From Planctomycetota bacterium (GTDB taxonomy: Bacteria > Planctomycetota > B15-G4): a stretch of DNA of 64,000 nt. The stretch covers positions 1 through 64,000 of the forward strand of contig JAJDEP010000005.1 of NCBI GenBank assembly GCA_029259715.1, given 5' to 3'. A program made the translations under genes and the position numbers. Position 1 is the stretch's first letter, and every line of letters begins with the position of its first letter. Of the stretch, positions 16,490-24,970 are shown in pieces. Under the pieces are notes generated by a model. It saw nothing but the letters and a program-made list of their open reading frames with translations, did no database searches and was not told where the DNA came from.

Positions 16490-17806
16490 ATGAAGATCGC
16501 TGTCTTCGGAATCGGATACGTCGGCGCGGTGTCCGCCGCGTGCCTCAGCGATGAGGGTCACGAGGTCGTCTGCGTCGACACCAACGCGGACAAGGTCGAC
16601 GACCTGAACGCGGCGCGGCCGCCGATCATCGAGCCGGGCATCGAGGCGCTGGTGCAGCGCAACGTGGCCGACGGTCGGCTCCGGGGCACGACGGACGCCG
16701 CCGATGCGGTGGCGGCCAGCGAGCTCGTGCTCGTGTGCGTCGGGACGCCGAGCCGGTCCAACGGCGACCTCGACCTGACCTTCATCCGCCGCGTGAGCGA
16801 CGACATCGGTGCGGCCCTGCGCGCGGCGCCCGGCTTCGTGTCGGTGGTCTTCCGCAGCACCATGCTCCCGGGGACGACGCGGGGCGAGGTGATCCCGCGT
16901 CTCGAGGCGGCGTCGGGCCGGCGCGCCGGCGAAGACTTCGGCGTGTGTTTCTACCCGGAGTTCCTGCGCGAGGGCTGCGCCGTCGCGGACTTCAAGGCCC
17001 CGCCCAAGGTCGTCTTCGCGGCGACGGACGACCTGAGCGCCGATCGGTTGCGTGAGCTCAACGCGGGCCTGAATTGCGAGATCTTCCCGGTCGGGTTCGA
17101 GACGGCCGAGATGGTGAAGTACGCCGACAACACCTGGCACGCATTGAAGGTGGCGTTCGCCAACGAGATCGGCAGCCTCAGCCGGTCGCTCGACGTCGAC
17201 GGGCGCCGGGTGATGGAGGTGTTCTGCAAGGACACCAAGCTCAACATCTCGCCCAACTACCTGCGTCCGGGCTTCGCCTTCGGCGGGTCGTGCCTGCCGA
17301 AGGACGTGCGCGCGCTGAACTACTCGGCTCGCAAGCGCGACCTGAGCCTGCCGCTGATCGCGTCGATCCTGCCGAGCAACGAGCAGCACATCGAGCGGGC
17401 CCTCGAGACGATCCGCGCCGCGGGGCACGTGCGCATCGGCGTCCTCGGCCTGAGCTTCAAGGCCGACACCGACGATCTGCGCGAGAGCCCCATGGTGACG
17501 GTGGTGGAGCGGCTCATCGGCAAGGGGCACGAGGTGCGCATCTTCGACGACAACGTGCGCCTGTCGCAGCTCGTCGGGGCGAACCGCTCCTACGTCTACG
17601 AGCACCTGCCGCACATCGCCCGGCTCATGGCCCCGACGTGGCAGGAGGTGCTGGAGCACGGCGAGACCATCATCGTCGGCAACGAGGACGGCACCCTCGT
17701 CCCGGCGCTCGAGGCCCTCGGGCCCGAGCACGTGGTCATCGACCTGACCAGCCGCCGCAAGCCTCTGCCGGCGGCGCCGTCGCTGAAGGAGCAGGCGGGG
17801 CGGTGA
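16490..17806 (+). CDS. algD: GDP-mannose 6-dehydrogenase / UDP-sugar dehydrogenase family, AlgD-like
   Basis: 438 aa. Rossmann start MKIAVFGIGYVGAVSAACLS, VGTPSRSNGDLDL, FRSTMLPGTT, MVKYADNTWHALKVAFANEIG with K210, GFAFGGSCLPKDVRAL with the catalytic Cys at 268, and LGLSFKADTDDLRESP. Pseudomonas AlgD shares these motifs, with its catalytic Cys also at 268, and the pattern fits GDP-mannose dehydrogenase better than UDP-glucose dehydrogenase. Two successive oxidations of the C6 alcohol would give GDP-mannuronate. This supplies a uronic acid to the polymer and gives a substrate class for the lyase and amidotransferase nearby. It starts 49 bp after the lyase. Substrate choice is inferred from sequence pattern. 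Confidence 0.85.
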   Translation: MKIAVFGIGYVGAVSAACLSDEGHEVVCVDTNADKVDDLNAARPPIIEPGIEALVQRNVADGRLRGTTDAADAVAASELVLVCVGTPSRSNGDLDLTFIRRVSDDIGAALRAAPGFVSVVFRSTMLPGTTRGEVIPRLEAASGRRAGEDFGVCFYPEFLREGCAVADFKAPPKVVFAATDDLSADRLRELNAGLNCEIFPVGFETAEMVKYADNTWHALKVAFANEIGSLSRSLDVDGRRVMEVFCKDTKLNISPNYLRPGFAFGGSCLPKDVRALNYSARKRDLSLPLIASILPSNEQHIERALETIRAAGHVRIGVLGLSFKADTDDLRESPMVTVVERLIGKGHEVRIFDDNVRLSQLVGANRSYVYEHLPHIARLMAPTWQEVLEHGETIIVGNEDGTLVPALEALGPEHVVIDLTSRRKPLPAAPSLKEQAGR

Positions 17807-18609
17807 GCGCGACGGCCGAGCGCATCGAAGTGCTGGGTGTGCCCGTCGACCGGATCACCATGGAGCAGACTCTGGACGAGATCGCTCCTCTGCTCGAGGG
17901 CGATCGCTGTGAGCAGGTGTTCGCCATCAACCCCGAGAAGATCGTCAAGGCCCGGCGCGACCCTGTCCTCCTGGAGCGGCTGCGCAGCGCCAGGATCCTG
18001 ATCCCGGACGGGATCGGCGTGATCCACGCGGCGCGCATGCTGGGGCTCGGGCGCATGGTGCAGGTGTGCGGGTCGGACCTGATGCCCGCCCTGTGCCAGC
18101 GCGCGAGCCGCAACGGGCACGGCGTATTCCTGTTCGGCGCCAGCGAGGAGGTCAACCGGCTGGCGCGGGAGAAGCTGCCGTCGCTGTATCCGGGCCTGCG
18201 GGTCCTCGGCGGCGCCACGGCCCGGGTGGCGTCGGACGGATCGATCCCGGACGACCCGGGCGCAGACGACCCGGGTGCTGGCGCGCCGGGGGCGGGGGCC
18301 GAGCAGCGCTGCATCGACGCGATCAATGCGTCCGGCGCCGACATCCTGTTCGTCGCGCTGGGCAGTCCCAAGCAGGAGTTCTTCGTGGGGCGCGTGCGCG
18401 AGCGCCTGAAGGTGAAGGTCTGCGTCGGCGTCGGCGGCACCTTCGACTTCATCGCGGGCCGCGTGGCCCGGGCCCCGGCGGTCATGCGCCGGTTGCACCT
18501 CGAGTGGTTCTACCGCCTGCTGCGTGAGCCGCGGCGCATCGGGCGCCAGCGAGCCTGCGCCGACTTCGCGCTGCAGGTCCTGCGGGAGATGCGCAGCCGA
18601 CGCGCCTGA
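17803..18609 (+). CDS. WecG/TagA/CpsF family glycosyltransferase
   Basis: 268 aa from GTG 17803, with a GTGA overlap on the dehydrogenase. GT26 motifs: FAINPEKIVKARRDP, LIPDGIGVIHAARMLG, VCGSDLMPALC, VALGSPKQEFFVGRVRERL and CVGVGGTFDFIAGRVARAP. These enzymes add the second sugar (ManNAc or ManNAcA type) to a lipid-linked GlcNAc; UDP-ManNAcA is the donor for WecG. A 20-residue Asp/Pro/Gly/Ala linker (DDPGADDPGAGAPGAGAEQ) is inserted in front of the final lobe and is absent from the family core. Last gene of this plus-strand operon, convergent with the following minus-strand operon. Confidence 0.85.
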   Translation: MSATAERIEVLGVPVDRITMEQTLDEIAPLLEGDRCEQVFAINPEKIVKARRDPVLLERLRSARILIPDGIGVIHAARMLGLGRMVQVCGSDLMPALCQRASRNGHGVFLFGASEEVNRLAREKLPSLYPGLRVLGGATARVASDGSIPDDPGADDPGAGAPGAGAEQRCIDAINASGADILFVALGSPKQEFFVGRVRERLKVKVCVGVGGTFDFIAGRVARAPAVMRRLHLEWFYRLLREPRRIGRQRACADFALQVLREMRSRRA

Positions 18610-18663
18610 GCGCTGTCTCGCTCCGCCTCGCTGCGACCTCGCGGCCGTGTCGGGCTGAGCCCG

Positions 18664-19836
18664 TCAGCGCCCGCCACGGGAGTCCGGCGCGGTCGTTGCC
18701 TGTGGTGCCTCCGAAGCTTCCGGCGCCCTCGGTGGGGACAGGGCGTCCCGGAGCACGGCGTGGACCGTTTCGGCCAGGATCGCGTTGCCGGCGGCGTCGT
18801 AGTGGCGATTGGCCGGGTGGACGACGAAGTCGTTGGGATCGCGGTCGCCGAAGGCGTCGAGGAGATCGTGGCAGGGGATCCCGGCGCTCGCGAGCGACGA
18901 CTGCAGGCGCGCGTGCTCGTCGCGGAACGGGTAGGCATCGAAGGCGGTGACGTCGGCCGGGGTGTCGAGCAGGTCGGGGATCAGCACCACGAGGAAGCGC
19001 ACCCCGGCCGCCGCGCAGGTCGCGGCCATCTCGCGGATGAGGGCGTCCACCCGGTCGGCGCCCCCCGACGTGACCGCCGCGCGGATCACGGCCGGCCCGT
19101 AACGCACGGGGGCGTCCCGCGCCGACCGCAGCGACGAGAGGTAACGATACAGGTGCAAGTGTTCGCGCAGACCGGCGCGCAGCTTTCCGACGAGGCCGGC
19201 GGGGCGCGTGTCCCGATTGACGCGGCCGTCAGCGTCGACGGTGTACGCCTGGCCCTTGCGCTGCATGCGCTCGAAGCGCGTCTCGGTCTCGAAGTGCATG
19301 TCGTTGACGTTGAAGCCGAGCACCACCGTGGTGGGAGCGAAGTCGCGCAGGACGTCGTGGAGCGTCGCTCGGTGATGGAGGGTGTTGGTCGCGTTCACGC
19401 CGGCGTTCAGCACCTCGTAGGCCGGGGGGCCGCCGAGCAGCGCTTCGAGGCGCTTCGGGTAGGTCGCGTCGTCGGGGACGCCCTCGCCCATGGTGTAGCT
19501 GTCCCCGAGGATCGCGATGCGCTCGGTGCCGCGGTTGGGACGGGACGTGAAGGGGCGGTCACGGAATCCATCACGGCTGATGCGCACCGGCGCGCCGCCG
19601 ATGGTGCCCTCCCAGCCGGGCGTCAGTCGGATCGGCCCGTCGGGGGATTCGTGGAACAGGTAGAGGGCGGTGTCCTGCGGTGGGTCGAAGGGTTGGGTCA
19701 GCCGCAGCACGCGCACGACGAGCTCGGCGGCGAGGACGGCCACGACGGTGAGGACCGCCAGCAGCGTGAGCCGGGAGATCCAGCTCCGGCGTCGTCGCTG
19801 TCGCCCGGAGGCGGGGGCGGGGGCGGGGGGCGTCAT
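18664..19836 (-). CDS. membrane-anchored SGNH/GDSL hydrolase-like protein
   Basis: 390 aa. A cytoplasmic Arg-rich start (GRQRRRRSWISRL) is followed by one helix (LTLLAVLTVVAVLAAELVVRVL), placing the domain in the periplasm. The SGNH core shows IAILGDSYTMGEG (block I Ser), GFNVNDMHF (block III Asn) and VVHPANRHYDAAGN (Asp/His region). The AlgX/AlgJ/DltD-like layout is common in EPS O-acetylation; no MBOAT partner is in the window. It could also act as an esterase. Last gene of a minus-strand operon 27613 to 18664. Confidence 0.75.
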   Translation of the reverse strand: MTPPAPAPASGRQRRRRSWISRLTLLAVLTVVAVLAAELVVRVLRLTQPFDPPQDTALYLFHESPDGPIRLTPGWEGTIGGAPVRISRDGFRDRPFTSRPNRGTERIAILGDSYTMGEGVPDDATYPKRLEALLGGPPAYEVLNAGVNATNTLHHRATLHDVLRDFAPTTVVLGFNVNDMHFETETRFERMQRKGQAYTVDADGRVNRDTRPAGLVGKLRAGLREHLHLYRYLSSLRSARDAPVRYGPAVIRAAVTSGGADRVDALIREMAATCAAAGVRFLVVLIPDLLDTPADVTAFDAYPFRDEHARLQSSLASAGIPCHDLLDAFGDRDPNDFVVHPANRHYDAAGNAILAETVHAVLRDALSPPRAPEASEAPQATTAPDSRGGR

Positions 19837-19884
19837 GCCGCCGTGGCCGACGAGGCGTTCATGCCGCGGTGGGCCGCGAGGCAG

Positions 19885-21339
19885 TCATGCCGCCGCGCTC
19901 CGTGGCGGCGCACCGGAGCGGGCGCGATGGTGGATGCCGGCGACGATCCCCAACATCACGTAGAAGACGTTGCTCGCATAGGTGCAGAAGGCGAGGTCGA
20001 CGAACAACCCGTTGACCACGTACATGCCCGCCATGGCGAGGAACAGGAGCAGGGCGTCCCGGGACTCGTCGCTCAGGCCGGACGTTCGTCGGACCAGTGC
20101 CGAGCCCCAGCGCCAGCTGAGCCAGAAGGGCTGGAGGAACAGGACGAGGCCCACGAGTCCGAGCTGCACGAGCACGTGCAGGAACTCGTTGTGGGGGACG
20201 CCGGGGTCGATGGCGAACCAGGCGGGCACGCTCCCGAACGAAGTGATGTAGGGCCACTTCTCGGTCGCGAAGGTATGGCGCCCGAAGCCGCTCCCCAGGA
20301 CCGGGTGGGCCGTGGCCATGTTCAGAGCTGTCGCGCCGAGCGCGATGCGGTTGTAGACCGGCGAGACGGCCAGGACCCGCGTCTGCACGACGTCGGCGGT
20401 GCGGATGACGGACCACGAGAGTCCGGCGAGGACGACGAGGGTGATCCCCGCGACGAGCAACTTGCGCGGGAACCCCGGGCGGAACCGGGCCAGGATGACG
20501 ACGCCGACCGCGAGGCCGAACCAGACCGAGCGGGTCTCGGAGAGAGCCGCGGACACGAGACCGATGGCCATGACCGCCAGCAGGAAGGCCCGTGCGCCGA
20601 GGGTCCGCGCCCGGGTGAAGAGCACGATGGCGGCGAACACGGAGGCGGCCACGAGCATGCCGAACTCGGCCGGGGCCGTGAGCGTGCTGACCACGCGGCC
20701 GGTGTCGTCGGCCGAGCTGCGCGACGTCTCGGGGAGCAAGGTGGTGGACGTGACGTATTGCACGAGGCCGAGACCACCCACTGCGAGCCCGACGAGCATG
20801 ACGGTCACCACGGCGCGGTGGAGATCGCGGCGACTCTGCAGCAGCGACTTGGCGAAGATGGCTCCCGCGAAGGGGATCGCGTAGCCCTGGGCGAGGTAGA
20901 CGAGGTCCCTGCGGAGTCCGCCGGTGAGCGGGCCCAGGCGGTAGTCGCTGGTGGCCAGGATCGAGATCACCGCCAGGGTCACGAACGACAGCATGGACCA
21001 CTCGATGGGCCCGAACGGCGCGACCGACTGCGGGCGCACGGCCCAGCGCAGGAACAGGGCGCCGGCCAGGAGCGCGATGAGCAGGCGGTCGGGTGTCAGC
21101 GCGACGCCGGAGCCACCGATGCGGCCACCGATCGAGGAGTAGAACAGCGCCCCCACGAGCAGCCAGGCGAGCAAGCCGAGGTTCGGGGCCCGCAGGGCCA
21201 GCACGACACCCAGGGGAACGGCCACGACCAGGATCAGCGACAGCCACTGCGCGGCCGCCACTGAAAGGGCCATGAAGCAGATCACCGGCAGCAGGGCGCC
21301 GACGAGTGCCGTGCGCGTCAACGCGGACGATGCGATCAC
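19885..21339 (-). CDS. O-antigen ligase/polymerase family membrane protein (Wzy-like)
   Basis: 484 aa with about 10-12 predicted helices and few soluble stretches. The hallmark is the periplasmic-loop motif VPHNEFLHVLVQLGLVGLVLFL (HNEFL..L.QLG..G), common to Wzy_C ligases and polymerases, with Arg-rich loops before it (ILATSDYRLG). In a Wzx/Wzy-dependent locus it probably polymerises the lipid-linked repeat units on the periplasmic side. The GTG start overlaps the stop of the preceding lipoprotein gene by 4 bp. Confidence 0.85.
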   Translation of the reverse strand: MIASSALTRTALVGALLPVICFMALSVAAAQWLSLILVVAVPLGVVLALRAPNLGLLAWLLVGALFYSSIGGRIGGSGVALTPDRLLIALLAGALFLRWAVRPQSVAPFGPIEWSMLSFVTLAVISILATSDYRLGPLTGGLRRDLVYLAQGYAIPFAGAIFAKSLLQSRRDLHRAVVTVMLVGLAVGGLGLVQYVTSTTLLPETSRSSADDTGRVVSTLTAPAEFGMLVAASVFAAIVLFTRARTLGARAFLLAVMAIGLVSAALSETRSVWFGLAVGVVILARFRPGFPRKLLVAGITLVVLAGLSWSVIRTADVVQTRVLAVSPVYNRIALGATALNMATAHPVLGSGFGRHTFATEKWPYITSFGSVPAWFAIDPGVPHNEFLHVLVQLGLVGLVLFLQPFWLSWRWGSALVRRTSGLSDESRDALLLFLAMAGMYVVNGLFVDLAFCTYASNVFYVMLGIVAGIHHRARSGAPPRSAAA

Positions 21340-23819
21340 GGCGCCTCGGCGAGAGGGGTCAAGGCTCGCGGGCTGTTGCGGAACTTCATGGCGAACGACT
21401 TGACGTCGGTTTCACCGTCTCGCTCGACCGTGCCGAGGACCTGCCGTGCGCGGGCCGCGAGTTCGGGCTCATCGCCGTGGGTCGCGGCGTAGGCCAGGCC
21501 GTGGAGCACGAGCCCCGACAGCGACGGCCAGCCGCCGTCGGCGCTGTCCTTCGTGTAGTTGAAGGCCTGACGCTTGTCGTTCCACTGTTCGCGGGACCAG
21601 TAGCGCATGAGCCGCACGAGCGCTTCGAGGGCCCGCTCGTCGCCTGTCTCCTCGTGCAAGCGGGCGAGCGCCTCACCGACGACGCCGACGTGGATGGCGC
21701 CCTGATACTGCCGCGGAGGGATGGCGACCAGGGTCTCGAGCAACGACTCGATGGCTCGGTCGATGCGCCCATCGAGACCGGGGTCGACGCCCATGGTGAG
21801 CAGCTTGAGCGTGATCAGGTTGATCAGCGGCCAGCCCACCTTGCGGGCGGCCACGGGCTCACCGTCGGACATCTCGCCACGGACGCTCTCGATGCCTCGA
21901 TCCACCACACCGCCCGACAGGTGATGCTCGGCCACGTTCAGCGCCGCGCGGCGCAGCGACGCGTCGCCGGTGGCGAGGTGACCCCAGACGAGCATCTCCG
22001 CCAGGACGTGGCTGGGGGAGTGCACGAGGGATGCGTCCGGAAGGTCGTGGAAGTGGAAAGCCGGGAAGTCGTCCCAGCCCCCGCCGTAGCGGGCGAAGAA
22101 GGGCGCGAAGAGGGCGTCCACCGGCGGGAGGTCGAAGGCCGCGAGCAGCTCGGACTCGAGCAGGAAGGCGGCGTAGTCCCGCGGGCGGGCGTCACCCTCT
22201 CCGAGGGCCCGGGCGGCGGCTGACCCGCGCTGGTTGGCCGCGTCGCGGGCGGCCTCCACGAGGGCATAGGCGAAGCGCTCCGCGACGAGGCGCTCCTGGT
22301 CTGCCGGAGGCTGCGCGGCCAGCTCTCCCAGCCATGCGCCGACGCGGTTACCGGTCGAGGAGCCGTACTCGTCGCGCACCCACAGCGCGATTTCGAGCGG
22401 CGGGGGGGGCGACGCCGACCCTCGGCGCCAGCGCGTGGTGAGCCGCTCGGCCAGGGCGCGGGCGAGCTGATGCTCCAGAGCGTGCAGGGTCGCGCGGTGC
22501 TGGTAGACGCCGCCGTCGAGTCCCACCGCGTTGTCGGCGAACTGTCGCGCCATGGCGAGGGCCAGGTCGAGAGCGGAGGCGTCCCCCGTGCGGGCCGCGT
22601 GGATGAAGAACGCGGTCGCCGGGTCGTACTCCTGGTTCAGGTAGCCGAGATACGCGAGACCCTGGCCGCGGACGTCGAAGTCGCCCCAGGCCGTCGGACC
22701 GCGATTGCGCGGCGAGCGCTGCTGCTCCCGGATCGCCTCCCACGACTGCGCGAAGGCCGCGTCGAAGCGGCGCGTGGACTCGCCGGCGAATCCCAACCGG
22801 CCCATGGCCCGCGTCGCGTCGACGTATCCGGCGGGGAACCCGAGCCGCAGCGGTGAGTCGATGCGGCGGGCGAGGTCGCGGGCCTCGGCTTTCCGTTCGA
22901 GGATGAACTCGTGCGTGACATGGAAGCCTTCGTCCGCGGCGAGGGGGCGCTTCCCGGCGGGCAGCAGCCGCAGCCAGGCCGCGCCGTCGGCCGTCGAGAC
23001 GTCCACGGGCCCACGGGCCACGGGGTCGCGCACGGCGAGGGACCAGCCGGCCGCGGAGACCGCGCCCGATCCCGGGGCGAGGGTGATGCCGTCCGGAGCG
23101 TCCATGCGGATCGAGAGCGAGCGCCAGGTGCCGTCGCCGCGGACCTGGGCCGTCTGGATGCGGACGCGCACGCGCCTCTTCGTGAGCGGCTCGACGTCGA
23201 CGAACACCTGCTGGTCACCGCGAGACTGCAGGCCCGCCGCGGCGATGGGGAAGACGGTGGTGCCGTCGGCGTCCTCGAGGTGCAGGGCGAGCGCCGGGGT
23301 GCCGGGCAGCGCCGGGCTCCACGGAGCCGGGGTCCCCGCGTCGATGGAGAAGCGGAACGTCTCGCCGGCGTCGAGGGCGACGGGGAGCACCAGTCGGGCC
23401 CAGCGGATCGACCGGTCGGGCCAGAGGGCCAGCGGCTCCCACCGGCAGGGGAGCACAGCCCCGTCGGCGCGGACTTGCAGGCGATCGGTCGAGGCAACCT
23501 GGCCCCGCGCGAAGGGGACGCCGGCTTCGAGCAGCCCGTCGGGACGCGCGACGCCGGCCCGCTCGTCGATGGCGCAGGCGAGCGGGAGCCCGGTCGAGGT
23601 GACGGCATCCCCCGGCGAGGTGGACCCAGGGCTCGACGGCCCCGTGGATGGCTTTGAAGGCGAGGCAGGCGGCGGGCCGTCGTGGGAGTTGCCCGAGCAA
23701 CCGCCCGGCAGGGCAACGCACAGCGCGGCCGTCAAGGTCGCCATGAGGGACCACGAGGTCGCTCCGCCCCTGCTGCGGCCGGGCTGTCTCTCGGCGCGTA
23801 GCCGGCGCGTCCGCCTCAT
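21336..23819 (-). CDS. lipoprotein with PcRGLX/YetA-like N-terminal domain, putative polysaccharide lyase or hydrolase
   Basis: About 827 aa from ATG 23819, read from the lipoprotein-type start: MRRTRRLRAERQPGRSRGGA then SWSLMATLTAALCVALPGGCSGN, with a lipobox-like Cys. After a Pro/Ser-rich linker comes VPFARGQVASTDRLQVRADG and WEPLALWPDRSIRWARLVLP, the pattern of the RIFT-barrel domain of PcRGLX/YetA (exo-rhamnogalacturonan-lyase-like). The second half is an alpha-toroid (YLGYLNQEYDPATAFFIHAA, ALEHQLARALAERLT, FHFHDLPDASLVHSPSHVL, GHLATGDASLRRAALNVAEH). It probably trims the secreted polymer at the cell surface. ATGA overlap with the upstream GNAT and GTGA with the polymerase show one operon. 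Substrate unknown. Confidence 0.7.
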   Translation of the reverse strand: MRRTRRLRAERQPGRSRGGATSWSLMATLTAALCVALPGGCSGNSHDGPPPASPSKPSTGPSSPGSTSPGDAVTSTGLPLACAIDERAGVARPDGLLEAGVPFARGQVASTDRLQVRADGAVLPCRWEPLALWPDRSIRWARLVLPVALDAGETFRFSIDAGTPAPWSPALPGTPALALHLEDADGTTVFPIAAAGLQSRGDQQVFVDVEPLTKRRVRVRIQTAQVRGDGTWRSLSIRMDAPDGITLAPGSGAVSAAGWSLAVRDPVARGPVDVSTADGAAWLRLLPAGKRPLAADEGFHVTHEFILERKAEARDLARRIDSPLRLGFPAGYVDATRAMGRLGFAGESTRRFDAAFAQSWEAIREQQRSPRNRGPTAWGDFDVRGQGLAYLGYLNQEYDPATAFFIHAARTGDASALDLALAMARQFADNAVGLDGGVYQHRATLHALEHQLARALAERLTTRWRRGSASPPPPLEIALWVRDEYGSSTGNRVGAWLGELAAQPPADQERLVAERFAYALVEAARDAANQRGSAAARALGEGDARPRDYAAFLLESELLAAFDLPPVDALFAPFFARYGGGWDDFPAFHFHDLPDASLVHSPSHVLAEMLVWGHLATGDASLRRAALNVAEHHLSGGVVDRGIESVRGEMSDGEPVAARKVGWPLINLITLKLLTMGVDPGLDGRIDRAIESLLETLVAIPPRQYQGAIHVGVVGEALARLHEETGDERALEALVRLMRYWSREQWNDKRQAFNYTKDSADGGWPSLSGLVLHGLAYAATHGDEPELAARARQVLGTVERDGETDVKSFAMKFRNSPRALTPLAEAP

Positions 23820-24970
23820 GACGCCAGCACCGCTTGTTTGCGCGCGTGCGCCAGGTCGCGTACCCGCCGGGCGGAAGGCTTCAACCAGCCCTCGACCCAC
23901 CGCAGCCCCCGGCCGCGCCAGGAGGGGCCGGGGATCAGCCAGCGCACGTGGGTGCGTGCGTCCGGAGTCCAGTCAGCGAGCAGGTGGGGGGCCACCAGGC
24001 TTCCCCGGGACGCGTCGACGGCGGCCAACCCCTCCCGCTGGGCATCGCGGATGATCTCGTCGAGCAGCAGCCGCCCGGGACTGAGGCGTTGGAACTCGGG
24101 ATCCTGCGCGAGATTGTAGTCGAGGAACGCGCCGTGAAAGCGGAAGCCCAGCCGGTAGGCGGCGAGGCGCGCACCGCTCGAGAGGGTGGCCACGTCGAGC
24201 CAGCCCTTCGCCGCGAACAGCGCGCACGACTCCTGGAAGAAGGCCCAGCGGTCCGTCGGGGTGAGCACGCCGTCTCCCCTTTGCCCGCTCGCGTGGCGCG
24301 CCGCGATCTTGAGCGTCTCGACGGCGCGCAGACGCACCAGGAGGTCGGGGACTTCTTCCGGCTGAGGGCGCCAGCGCCGGAACTCGAGACCGCCGGCCGC
24401 TTCGACGCGCTTGCGAGCGCGACGCAGGCGCGTGCGCAAGGACTTGGGGTAGGCGGCCTCCTGGTCCGGGAGCGATGGTTGCAGGGTCAGGACGGGCGCG
24501 CGACCGCACGTCCGGCGGAGGCCCCGCACGCCGCGACGTTGTAGTCCGCGGTCGAGGGCTTTGTCGGTGGGGGAATCGGCCACGATCTCGTCCAACCGGG
24601 CGAAGTCGACTCCACCGGCGCGATCGAGCACGGCTGCGACCAGAGCGTCGAGCGTCTTGGCGTCGCCGCCGGCGGCGAGGAGCCCGAGGCGATCGGCCTC
24701 CGGCTCGCCCGCGAAGCGCAGGGCCCGGGCGGGCAGGCCGACCACGGTGGCGTCGGTCTCGCACATCGGCGCGAGGCCGACGAGGGTGCCGCTCTCGCGG
24801 GCCGTCGCGATGACCAGGCGCCCGCGGCCGAGGTGTCGCCACCAGGTCATGACCCATTCGGGCGTCATGAACAGCGAGGCGTCCGGATCGGCCTCCACCA
24901 ACTCCGTCCAAGCCGCGAGCAGCCCCGGGTCCACTCCGGACTCCTCGACCCAATCGACCGTGGGGGTCAT
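23816..24970 (-). CDS. FemAB/BioF2-like GNAT acyltransferase (fourth)
   Basis: 384 aa from ATG 24970. Features: PDASLFMTPEWVMTWWRHLGR and RGRLVIATARESGTLVGLAPM (first half), then YPKSLRTRLRRARKRVEA, FQESCALFAAKGWLDVATLSSG, FHGAFLDYNLAQDPEFQRLSPGRLLLDE and DASRGSLVAPHLLADW. The CelD/BcsL-type arrangement is the same as in the other three of this locus, but it lies in the opposite operon. It sits between the Wzz-like gene and the PcRGLX-like lipoprotein, with ATGA overlaps to both. Probably acylates the glycan; which position cannot be told. Confidence 0.8.
   Translation of the reverse strand: MTPTVDWVEESGVDPGLLAAWTELVEADPDASLFMTPEWVMTWWRHLGRGRLVIATARESGTLVGLAPMCETDATVVGLPARALRFAGEPEADRLGLLAAGGDAKTLDALVAAVLDRAGGVDFARLDEIVADSPTDKALDRGLQRRGVRGLRRTCGRAPVLTLQPSLPDQEAAYPKSLRTRLRRARKRVEAAGGLEFRRWRPQPEEVPDLLVRLRAVETLKIAARHASGQRGDGVLTPTDRWAFFQESCALFAAKGWLDVATLSSGARLAAYRLGFRFHGAFLDYNLAQDPEFQRLSPGRLLLDEIIRDAQREGLAAVDASRGSLVAPHLLADWTPDARTHVRWLIPGPSWRGRGLRWVEGWLKPSARRVRDLAHARKQAVLAS

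Noticed and set aside
18760-21264. 834-aa plus-strand ORF
   Set aside because: Antisense to the SGNH and Wzy-like genes; rich in R/G/E/D/H with no domain pattern.
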